This document shows, in pieces, positions 32,618 to 39,026 of a stretch of DNA of 64,000 bases. The notes under the pieces are model-generated. The model was not told the DNA's origin, searched no databases, and was given only the letters and a program-made list of their open reading frames with translations. The DNA is from a virus. Made by a program: the position numbers and the translations under genes. The DNA lies in the IMG/VR virus record IMGVR_UViG_3300007775_000001, positions 1 to 64,000 of that record; one strand, written 5' to 3'. Position 1 is the first letter of the stretch. Each line of letters begins with the position of its first letter.

Positions 32618-32682
32618 GCCGGTGCTCTAAGTCTACCTCTCGTACAGGTGGAAACGGGAGCGAGAGTTCCCCACCGGCTCCA
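32618..32682 (+). ncRNA. tRNA-like element ending in CCA, lacking a D arm
   Basis: GCCGGTG (32618-32624) and CACCGGC (32672-32678) form a perfect 7-bp acceptor-like stem followed by T and encoded CCA (32680-32682). TACCT/AGGTG encloses a 7-nt loop CTCGTAC (CGT in the anticodon position). A short GGGA/TCCC arm stands where the T arm should be but lacks TTCGA. Only 7-8 bases take the place of the D arm. It resembles an armless tRNA or a tRNA mimic. Confidence 0.45.
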
Positions 32683-32695
32683 ATATCTGACGATG

Positions 32696-32736
32696 CTCTC
32701 CTGGCGGCAATGAAGCTGCACACGAGAACAGGAGAG
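32696..32736 (+). promoter_or_regulatory. Hairpin hiding a ribosome-binding site
   Basis: CTCTCCT (32696-32702) is fully complementary to AGGAGAG (32730-32736), which is the ribosome-binding site of the gene at 32742. Pairing would block initiation, so translation may depend on an upstream RNA switch or processing. Confidence 0.5.
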
Positions 32737-32741
32737 GCAAC

Positions 32742-33014
32742 ATGAAAAGACAGTATACGGTGGGGCAGCACGTCATCTTCATTGACGAGCATTTTCAGAG
32801 GCACGATGCGCTGATCCAACACTGGTGGCCTGCGGAGAACGTTCCTCAGTACGTCAACGAAAAGGGTGAGCCGGGTTGCAATCTGGTGTTTGTCAGTGCA
32901 GACCCCAAACGGGATGACTCGTATGGACGGCAGACAGAGCATGCAACATCCGTCGTTCACAAGTCGATGAACCCCGCACGAGGGTATTGTTGGTGCTGGC
33001 CTGACGAGGTGTAG
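32742..33014 (+). CDS. Small hypothetical protein (KOW/Tudor-like length)
   Basis: 90 residues. Starts YTVGQHVIFIDEHFQRHDALI, resembling a small beta-barrel that opens with a GQxVxFID-type strand, and ends WCWPDEV. The AGGAGAG site lies in a possible sequestering hairpin. A terminator follows at 33084. Function unknown. Confidence 0.75.
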   Translation: MKRQYTVGQHVIFIDEHFQRHDALIQHWWPAENVPQYVNEKGEPGCNLVFVSADPKRDDSYGRQTEHATSVVHKSMNPARGYCWCWPDEV

Positions 33015-33083
33015 TCGATCCTGTGAAACGGACGGGAACCGAGCAGGAACCTGGGGTTTCATCGTCGCCAAGAGAGCATCGTT

Positions 33084-33110
33084 CAGAGCCCGAAGGGGCT
33101 CTGTTTTTTT
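33084..33110 (+). terminator. Rho-independent terminator
   Basis: CAGAGCCC-GAAG-GGGCTCTG (33084-33103) followed by seven T. It ends the transcript that includes the tRNA-like tract and the gene at 32742. Confidence 0.93.
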
Positions 33111-33148
33111 GACCTGGGACGAGAAGATTGTCCAAAAAGGAGAAGAGC

Positions 33149-33670
33149 ATGGAATACTTCCAACCCGCCGTGCTCACAAATATTCCGAGTGCTCAAACTT
33201 TGGCTGAGCAACACAGTATCTCCGTCAAAGAGGCTCAGAAACTCATCGACGAGATGATGAAGGAACAGGTCTTCATCAATGATCAGTATCAGGTCAACGT
33301 CAGTAAAGAGGGGTCGAGCATGCCGGGATGGCCCGACTTGCTTCACCTCTCTATCAAGCGACGTGACAAGAAGTCCATCCGTGATTGGAGAACACTTCAG
33401 GAGATCAAGAACCTGATCGTTGGGCCGGAAGCTGAAGCAGTCGAGTTGTTCCCCGCCGAATCCCGGTTGGTAGACACTGCCAACCAATACCATCTGTATG
33501 CTCTATTCGATCCTGAGTCTGGGAAGCCGATCAGGTTCCCTTTTGGGTTCACGTCCAGGATGATGATGGATGGGGATGGGGAATTTCGGGCGGATGGGTC
33601 AAGACAACGCCCCTTTTCAAAGAGGGAGCAGAAACCCTTCAAACGCCAATCTGGAAGGAGAAAGCGATGA
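33149..33670 (+). CDS. Conserved phage hypothetical protein
   Basis: 173 residues from ATG 33149 (AAGGAGAAGAGC upstream; an in-frame TTG at 33128 is weaker). The middle block (HLSIKRRDKK, RTLQEIKNLIVGPEAEA, VELFPAESRLVDTANQYHLY) recurs in many phage proteins I recognise by pattern, where it is without function. The N-terminus has a helical HTH-like part (TLAEQHSISVKEAQKLIDEM). The C-terminus is basic (KREQKPFKRQSGRRKR). Confidence 0.78.
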   Translation: MEYFQPAVLTNIPSAQTLAEQHSISVKEAQKLIDEMMKEQVFINDQYQVNVSKEGSSMPGWPDLLHLSIKRRDKKSIRDWRTLQEIKNLIVGPEAEAVELFPAESRLVDTANQYHLYALFDPESGKPIRFPFGFTSRMMMDGDGEFRADGSRQRPFSKREQKPFKRQSGRRKR

Positions 33671-33975
33671 AGATGTACCGTGGGAAGCGTGATGCCCAAG
33701 GCGAGCCTACAGTGACCGTTTTGGACGGCACGGATGAGAAGCCCCTTGACCCTCGGCACGATGTCCGGGATCACAGTCCCTTGGGGTTCGAGTGGGGGTA
33801 CTATGGGTCTGGCCCCTGTCAACTTGGACTGGCGATCCTATGTGACTGTGTGGAAGTCGAGAAAGCCGCCATGCACTACCAAGGGTTCACTCGCAATATC
33901 ATCGCCAATCTGAATGCTCAGAATGGATGGGAACTGAGCGAAGACGATGTCAAGCGTATGGTGCCTTTCCCTTGA
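33667..33975 (+). CDS. Hypothetical protein
   Basis: 102 residues, ATGA overlap with the preceding gene. Contains GFEWGYYGSGPCQLGLAIL, a motif found in several small phage proteins (GYGGSGPxxLA-type), and a C-terminal helix. Its last codons overlap the -35 of the next promoter. Function unknown. Confidence 0.75.
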   Translation: MKMYRGKRDAQGEPTVTVLDGTDEKPLDPRHDVRDHSPLGFEWGYYGSGPCQLGLAILCDCVEVEKAAMHYQGFTRNIIANLNAQNGWELSEDDVKRMVPFP

Positions 33976-34000
33976 CATTCTGTAGTACCTGTAGTACACT
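33972..34000 (+). promoter_or_regulatory. Promoter for the HD/ART pair
   Basis: TTGACA (33972-33977), 17 bp, TACACT (33995-34000), with TGTAGTAC occurring twice. The CTGAACGGAG leader is absent; instead GATTCAAAGATTCAAAGAGAGAGA precedes ATG 34034. Confidence 0.87.
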
Positions 34001-34033
34001 GGATTCAAAGATTCAAAGAGAGAGAGAAAGCAC

Positions 34034-34603
34034 ATGGAAGTCAAGAGCTTTGTGAACAAGATGACTCAGGCAGTCACATTCGCTGAGATCATGCACGGTG
34101 ATCAGAAGTGGGGGGTTTATCCCTACATGGTTCACTTGCGGGATGTCTGGCGGATTATCGTGGAGAGTGGGTTCAGCGATCCGACCAAGGAAACGCACCA
34201 AACTCTTCAGATTGCGGCATACCTGCATGATGTGGTGGAAGACACGGATGCCACGAGTCTCATGGTTGGTCAGGATTTTGGCGGGAAGGTTGGCGATCTG
34301 GTGTGGGCTGTGACCGGAACAGGCAAGAACCGGAAGGCTCGTCAGCAAATGATCTACGAGTGCATCCATCAGGTTCCGGATTTCCAAGCAGTGATCCTGA
34401 AGGTGGCGGATCGTATCTCCAACGTCGAGGGTTCGCTTCGCGATCCTGGCTGCAATACAGACTATCTGGAGGTTTACCGTGGGGAGTGGGAGAAGTTCAG
34501 CACCATGCTCCATCGGGGCAAGGAGGGTGACACGCGGCTCAGTGCAATGTGGACACGGCTTGATCGTGCTCTTCATTTTCACAAGGGGGTATTCGAGAAA
34601 TGA
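34034..34603 (+). CDS. HD-domain protein, RelA/SpoT hydrolase-like
   Basis: 189 residues. H21 in EIMHGDQKWG, H34 in YPYMVHL, H65-D66 in AAYLHDVVEDT and Asp in KVADRISN near residue 127 reproduce the HD fold of (p)ppGpp hydrolases (SpoT N-terminus and small alarmone hydrolases), including the ED after HDVV that marks this subfamily. It would remove pyrophosphate from ppGpp or a similar nucleotide. No synthetase domain. ATGA-coupled to the ART-like gene. Confidence 0.8.
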   Translation: MEVKSFVNKMTQAVTFAEIMHGDQKWGVYPYMVHLRDVWRIIVESGFSDPTKETHQTLQIAAYLHDVVEDTDATSLMVGQDFGGKVGDLVWAVTGTGKNRKARQQMIYECIHQVPDFQAVILKVADRISNVEGSLRDPGCNTDYLEVYRGEWEKFSTMLHRGKEGDTRLSAMWTRLDRALHFHKGVFEK

Positions 34604-35286
34604 TTCTATACCACGGAACCGGTGAGCACAATCTTGCGTCGATCCTGAAGGATGGGCTTCTTCCGCGCAACATGCGCAAGATCAAGAAGGGCAACTGGAA
34701 GAGTATGCCGTCGAATCCAAACGCGACGTACTTGACCAGTGTGTATGCTCCATACTTCGCCTTTGGCTCAACTACCAAGAAGGGTGAGCGATGGGTGATT
34801 TTGGAGATCGACACGGATAAGTTGGATCAGAACAACCTCTGTCCGGATGAAGATTTCCTGGAGCAAGCAACACGGGGAACAGCCCAGGTGCCGGAAGCTG
34901 GTGTGGGCATGAAGGCTCGAACGATGTGGTTCAGGAACCATATCCGGGAGTTCTTCCATCTGTTCCACAAGTCGATTCGACACATGGGGACGTGCTGTTA
35001 CTACGGTAAGATTCCCCTCGAAGCGGTCAACAAGATCGTGCTGTTCGATCCGAAAGTCTGTGCCAGTATGACTCTGATATGTCTTGATCCGTTGATCAGC
35101 ATCGTGAACTTTCGCTTCATGGAAGCGAAGTATAAGGCTGTGACGGACTGGATGATGGGTCGAGATATCAGTGACCAATACGGTCACTTCATCAACATCA
35201 TGGCGTCGGAAGAAGAGCAGAAGGAAGGTATCGATTATCTTGTTGTTGCTCAGAAGAAGGCGTTGGAGGTGGTGTTGGAACGGTAG
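34600..35286 (+). CDS. Putative ADP-ribosyltransferase-fold protein
   Basis: 228 residues. The N-terminus MILYHGTGEHNLASILKDGL followed by ATYLTSVYAPYFAFG matches the opening of ART-fold enzymes (Tpt1/KptA, DarT and related toxins: H-G-T...I...GL...Y-L-T). The third catalytic residue is not obvious. Phage ARTs often modify host RNA polymerase or ribosomal proteins. Coupled by ATGA to the HD gene, which suggests a joint role in host nucleotide signalling or takeover, but that is inference. Confidence 0.65.
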   Translation: MILYHGTGEHNLASILKDGLLPRNMRKIKKGNWKSMPSNPNATYLTSVYAPYFAFGSTTKKGERWVILEIDTDKLDQNNLCPDEDFLEQATRGTAQVPEAGVGMKARTMWFRNHIREFFHLFHKSIRHMGTCCYYGKIPLEAVNKIVLFDPKVCASMTLICLDPLISIVNFRFMEAKYKAVTDWMMGRDISDQYGHFINIMASEEEQKEGIDYLVVAQKKALEVVLER

Positions 35287-35319
35287 GTTGAACCCAAAAC
35301 GGTAGGTTGAACCCAAAAC
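35282..35319 (+). repeat. 19-bp tandem duplication before a ribosome-binding site
   Basis: GGTAGGTTGAACCCAAAAC occurs twice in succession (35282-35300, 35301-35319), then a partial third unit (GAGAGGTTGAA) carrying the working ribosome-binding site for ATG 35331. The first copy includes the stop of the ART-like gene. Confidence 0.93.
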
Positions 35320-35330
35320 GAGAGGTTGAA

Positions 35331-36011
35331 ATGGTGACCCCGAAACCGAAGTCGTATCGCATTCTGAAGATGGATCGTGAGTTCATCGCGAAAGTGGTTG
35401 TGGAAGCGATGTTGAACGAGGAGTACGAAGCCCTGAAGGAAGAGCTTCGCAAGCTGGTCGAGAAGTTGTACGCGGTTTGCTATAAGCCGTTTTTGGCTAC
35501 CATGGACAAGCTCCCCAAGGGGGCATTCTCCATGGACAGTGGTTTTACTGTGACCGTGGGGGGTGACAAGAAATTGCAGCATGTGTGTCTCCCTTATAAC
35601 TTCGACACCTACGTGCGCCCAAGGGATTTCCGGGTGTTCCAGTGTGCTGTGCCTCTGCCAAAGAGCTACGCGGCACAGGTCGCCAGGGCCAAGGAGTTGT
35701 GGGACAAGATTTACGCGCAGGGGAAGAAACGTCGCCAGAAGGAACGCGAGATCATGTCCCTGCTTGAAGCCAACAGGGTCACGAGCACCAATCGTCTTGA
35801 AGAGACGTGGCCGGAAGTGGTGCCGTTGTTCAAAAAGACGCACATCTATGGGAACATGTTGCCGAAGGTCAAGGATGAATCGCGTCTGAGCGTCACCGAA
35901 CAAAGGCAGCGTGACGAGCAAGCTCGGCTGACATCGTTGCAGAAGGTAAAGCAGGAGGCAACGGAGATAGTCAAGAAACATCTCCAGAAGGCGGGTTCCA
36001 AGAAGAGCTAG
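35331..36011 (+). CDS. Hypothetical protein, Lys-rich
   Basis: 226 residues from ATG 35331 (GAGAGG upstream; a TTG at 35307 lies inside the tandem repeat). Helical, with a conserved-looking central part (PYNFDTYVRPRDFRVFQC) and a coiled C-terminus (EQRQRDEQARLTSLQKVKQE). Function unknown; starts a run of four tightly spaced small genes. Confidence 0.8.
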   Translation: MVTPKPKSYRILKMDREFIAKVVVEAMLNEEYEALKEELRKLVEKLYAVCYKPFLATMDKLPKGAFSMDSGFTVTVGGDKKLQHVCLPYNFDTYVRPRDFRVFQCAVPLPKSYAAQVARAKELWDKIYAQGKKRRQKEREIMSLLEANRVTSTNRLEETWPEVVPLFKKTHIYGNMLPKVKDESRLSVTEQRQRDEQARLTSLQKVKQEATEIVKKHLQKAGSKKS

Positions 36012-36014
36012 ATC

Positions 36015-36482
36015 ATGGCTGCGAAGTTGGTTGAGGAGATAGTCGTTGAAACTGTTGGTAGTCGTGTGAAGGAGCTTCGCGACTATCTCCAACACCGTGT
36101 CTCGTGTCCGTTGGCATATTCAGAAGACGGTGAGTGTACCTGTAGTCTGGATAAGCTAATGTACCTGGGAGAAGACAGTGAGCTTGTCAACACCATCATC
36201 GCTGAGGTGGACAAAGTAGTTGATGAGCGTGTAGAAGATGCCATAGGCGAAGAGGAGAAGGAGTCGAACAATCTGGCGTATCAATTGGACAGCATCAGTT
36301 TCAGGGTCAATGATATTGACAAGGCCATGCGTGTTGAGCTTCCTGAATTGATCTGGCGTGCTAAGTACGACAAAGAGATGACCATGGATCGATTCATTCA
36401 GGAGATCGGTTATATACACGAGGAGATCATGGTCTGTCTTGGAGACGCTTACCCTGAGATGTCGAAGAAAGACGAGTCATGA
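36015..36482 (+). CDS. Hypothetical protein, paralogue A
   Basis: 155 residues. Contains YLQHRVSCPLAY followed by GECTCSLDKL, a Cys motif common in small phage proteins (H...C...C.C.LD.L) that could bind zinc. The next gene has the same motif at the same place, so they are tandem paralogues. The rest is helical. ATGA overlap with 36479. Confidence 0.78.
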   Translation: MAAKLVEEIVVETVGSRVKELRDYLQHRVSCPLAYSEDGECTCSLDKLMYLGEDSELVNTIIAEVDKVVDERVEDAIGEEEKESNNLAYQLDSISFRVNDIDKAMRVELPELIWRAKYDKEMTMDRFIQEIGYIHEEIMVCLGDAYPEMSKKDES

Positions 36483-36901
36483 CAGATCGATCATTCAATT
36501 TTGCTGTCAAGCAGAGCACCAATCTGCTTTCCAAGGCATTTGAGGGATACCTTCAACATCGGGTTGAGTGCGCAAAGGCATACGACGATGGTGCCGAATG
36601 TTCCTGTGGTCTTGATGCACTCAAGACGGCTGGTGAGAAGGGTGGATATCTCAGAGAGATTGATCATATTTTCGAGGAGACTCTGAGCGGTTTGCAAGAT
36701 GAGGCTCAGTACGAACACAAGAAGATCATCAAGAACTACGATGAATTCCAGGCAACGGTGATCGATCTGGACATTGTCGCCAACGATATCCTGGACAGCG
36801 TGAGAATCATCGAGCAGAGCTATAGCAGTGCGGCCTTGGATGACATCCGGGCATGTGCTCATCAGGTCAGGAAGATTTTTAACCATGTGAGCAAGCTGTG
36901 A
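36479..36901 (+). CDS. Hypothetical protein, paralogue B
   Basis: 140 residues, with YLQHRVECAKAY and AECSCGLDAL matching paralogue A. The remainder has diverged but keeps the helical pattern. Overlaps the following GTG start by 4 bases. Confidence 0.78.
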   Translation: MTDRSFNFAVKQSTNLLSKAFEGYLQHRVECAKAYDDGAECSCGLDALKTAGEKGGYLREIDHIFEETLSGLQDEAQYEHKKIIKNYDEFQATVIDLDIVANDILDSVRIIEQSYSSAALDDIRACAHQVRKIFNHVSKL

Positions 36902-37320
36902 TTCCGTCGAAGACACGCGAAGAGATTAACGAGATCGTAATGGGGATCGTGGAGAATCGTATCTTCACGCACCTTCATATCCATGATCAGCAACGCGATC
37001 TAACCACGGTGTTCATGGTGTTGCTACTCATGGAGTCAAAGGATATCGAGTGGTTGAAGAAAGCTCGTGTCGGGTTGATCTACGAGTATATGGACAAAGC
37101 TGCACCTCGTTCGATCAACGGATATCCATGCTTCTTTAGTTGTCAGTACACCAACGAGGAAGATATGGAGATCATTAAGAGGAAGGTGTTGTCTGTTCGG
37201 AAGAGCATGAAGGAGGCTCTTCGCGGAAACGTACAGGAAGCTTTGAACTTCGGCACAAGGGAAGGTGTGCATGGCACTCTTCAAGAGGCAATCGGGGGCG
37301 ACGAGGGAGAGCAGGCATAG
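36898..37320 (+). CDS. Hypothetical protein
   Basis: 140 residues from GTG 36898 overlapping the previous stop. Helical (TREEINEIVMGIVENRIF; LLMESKDIEWLKKARVG), acidic C-terminus (GGDEGEQA). Function unknown; same tightly packed operon. Confidence 0.7.
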   Translation: MIPSKTREEINEIVMGIVENRIFTHLHIHDQQRDLTTVFMVLLLMESKDIEWLKKARVGLIYEYMDKAAPRSINGYPCFFSCQYTNEEDMEIIKRKVLSVRKSMKEALRGNVQEALNFGTREGVHGTLQEAIGGDEGEQA

Positions 37321-37582
37321 GAAGTTCGGCAAGCCACGGTTCAAGAGAAAGTCTGATGCGATCAGGGTTGCTCAGCATCGGAACTTTGGCAAGCCAAGGC
37401 CACGTTCGAGAGTCCCGATCACGAGCGATCTGATCAGGGACGAGGTTGCTCTGTTCTTGTCGAGGGGTAGAATTATCAGACAACTGCCTGAACAGGCGGT
37501 TGTGCGACGTGATATTCTTGCTCCCAGAGCCAAGGGTTACGATTCGATCCTGGCCTATGGATTCAGCATTGTGGAAGACTGA
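37271..37582 (+). CDS. Small basic protein
   Basis: 103 residues from ATG 37271, overlapping the previous gene by 50 bases. Contains two FGKPR-type units (RHRKFGKPRFKRKSD; QHRNFGKPRPRSR), rich in Arg and Lys, so probably nucleic-acid binding. The C-terminal part resembles small phage proteins of unknown role. Confidence 0.6.
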   Translation: MALFKRQSGATRESRHRKFGKPRFKRKSDAIRVAQHRNFGKPRPRSRVPITSDLIRDEVALFLSRGRIIRQLPEQAVVRRDILAPRAKGYDSILAYGFSIVED

Positions 37583-37584
37583 AA

Positions 37585-37848
37585 ATGGCAAGAAACTTCA
37601 GGTGGAAGGATTCTGGTGTTGATCTGTCGAGGAGAAAGTTTCTCAATGATCTTGATGCTGAATCGAAGGGAAGGCACGATTTTGGAGAGTTTAGAACCAA
37701 GAGTGGCGAATATAAACAACTCCCGTCAGACGGTGATGGGTTTGTGGACTGTCCACCAAAGATGGTAAGGTATGTTTCACCGATCAAACAGAGAGGGAAG
37801 GATGCTGCAAGCGATATCGACATCCTTGCGGAACTGAAAGATATTTGA
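37585..37848 (+). CDS. Small protein with C-terminal tag
   Basis: 87 residues, hydrophilic, probably partly disordered. Ends in IDILAELKDI, one of the closest matches to the shared C-terminal motif. Two bases after the previous stop. The body has no recognisable motif. Confidence 0.78.
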   Translation: MARNFRWKDSGVDLSRRKFLNDLDAESKGRHDFGEFRTKSGEYKQLPSDGDGFVDCPPKMVRYVSPIKQRGKDAASDIDILAELKDI

Positions 37849-37865
37849 CATCTTTCTCTTTCTTC

Positions 37866-37893
37866 TTGACCTTGGCTAAGCTTTTGCTATGAT
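37866..37893 (+). promoter_or_regulatory. Promoter for the HTH gene
   Basis: TTGACC (37866-37871), 16 bp, TATGAT (37888-37893). The family sequence TAGTACAG follows the -10. ATG 37924 is 31 bases downstream. Confidence 0.7.
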
Positions 37894-37923
37894 AGTACAG
37901 GCTTATTCAAGCGGTGGATCATC

Positions 37924-38148
37924 ATGGAAAGAGGTTCTGTGGATCAAGCCAACGGAAACGGTGGCGGCGACCGAAACTGGTATTCGGTCAGGGAGACCGC
38001 CGAAATTCTGAGGGTGTCGGATAAGACGGTGTACAGGTGGCTATCTGACAATCGCATCCCCGCAAGTGAATGGTTTCCTGTGGGTGGGGCAAAGCGCATC
38101 TTCAAGAGGTTTGTGGATGATGTCGCCCAGGGTCGGAGGTCAATCTAA
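37924..38148 (+). CDS. MerR/excisionase-type HTH protein
   Basis: 74 residues. WYSVRETAEILRVSDKTVYR then WLSDNRIPASEW and a basic tail (AKRIFKRFVDDV) is the HTH_17/excisionase-like winged helix. With its own promoter and no integrase nearby, it is more likely a transcription regulator than an Xis. Overlaps the next start by 1 base. A possible binder of the dispersed palindrome. Confidence 0.82.
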   Translation: MERGSVDQANGNGGGDRNWYSVRETAEILRVSDKTVYRWLSDNRIPASEWFPVGGAKRIFKRFVDDVAQGRRSI

Positions 38149-38750
38149 TGTACATCGCGGTTTGTGGTGCTCCAGGGACATGCAAGAGCAAGGTGCGTGA
38201 ATTCCTTGGAACCAAGGGAATTGATGACCTGACTATGGCTGTTCAGAATCCGACTCTCGATCAGTGCATATCGATCACTCTGGATGCCTTCATCGCTCAG
38301 ACATCAGCCGAAGACAGGTTGGATCAAGGGGATTGTGATGTCGTGCTTTCGAGCACGGTATGGGAGACCTACGAGGTGTATGTCAACCTCGCTGTCCAGA
38401 AGGGTTTTCTGTCTGCTCGTGATGTCCTGGCACTTCAGCGGATGTACGACAGGTACTTCAGGACGGGGTTGCGTTCTCCTGATTTCGCAATCTGTTTACG
38501 GTCGGATTACTTCACGTCGGCTCATCATATGGGTATGTATGGGGGTCTGATTCCGCATCATGAATGGGACGAGATTCGGGATCGGTACGATGCCTTCTTT
38601 GATAGGATTGGTGTGACCAAGCTGGTATTTGATATTGGCCCCGACATCGCACCGATTCTTGAAGAGATTGATATTCTCGTTCAGTCCACGAGACTTCAGC
38701 TTCGGCAAGAGACAAATACAATCTGGGGAGATAGGACATTCATCCTATGA
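38148..38750 (+). CDS. P-loop nucleoside/nucleotide kinase-like protein
   Basis: 200 residues. N-terminal P-loop GAPGTCKSK (7-15), in which the usual Gly before Lys is Cys (C12). A DR-x-LDQGDCDVVLSS segment near residue 55 and a late arginine-rich region (RSDYFTS) recall deoxynucleoside kinases and thymidylate-type kinases. If active it would supply dNMPs or dNDPs. The altered P-loop makes the activity uncertain. Confidence 0.65.
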   Translation: MYIAVCGAPGTCKSKVREFLGTKGIDDLTMAVQNPTLDQCISITLDAFIAQTSAEDRLDQGDCDVVLSSTVWETYEVYVNLAVQKGFLSARDVLALQRMYDRYFRTGLRSPDFAICLRSDYFTSAHHMGMYGGLIPHHEWDEIRDRYDAFFDRIGVTKLVFDIGPDIAPILEEIDILVQSTRLQLRQETNTIWGDRTFIL

Positions 38751-39025
38751 GCGATCATCCTGGCTTCAGTTGGAACAGTAGGGGTATCGAGGTTGGACGC
38801 AAGCTTCCGCAAGGTGGAGTTCAGAGAGTCCGTGCGACTCCGAAAGAGATAGTCCAGCAACCATCTGGCTATGAGCTTGAGAGCGTTGTCTACGCTCTGT
38901 GTCTGTGCGTGGGGGAAATGATCGACATGCACGAGGCTCAGGCACAGGTTCTCCAGAACATGCAGTCCATACGCCAGATTGGGGGCAAGGAGCCCATCGA
39001 AAAGCCTTCAGAGGAGGAAGGATAG
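38747..39025 (+). CDS. Hypothetical protein upstream of the polymerase
   Basis: 92 residues; ATGA overlap with the kinase-like gene and 1 base before the polymerase start. N-terminal half basic, C-terminal half acidic (ESVVYALCLCVGEMIDMHEA; EKPSEEEG). Might accompany the polymerase; no motif. Confidence 0.7.
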   Translation: MSDHPGFSWNSRGIEVGRKLPQGGVQRVRATPKEIVQQPSGYELESVVYALCLCVGEMIDMHEAQAQVLQNMQSIRQIGGKEPIEKPSEEEG

Positions 39026-39026
39026 C

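Noticed and set aside
37924-38148. The HTH protein as an excisionase of a temperate phage.
   Set aside because: No integrase, attachment site or repressor region is visible; a regulator is the simpler reading.
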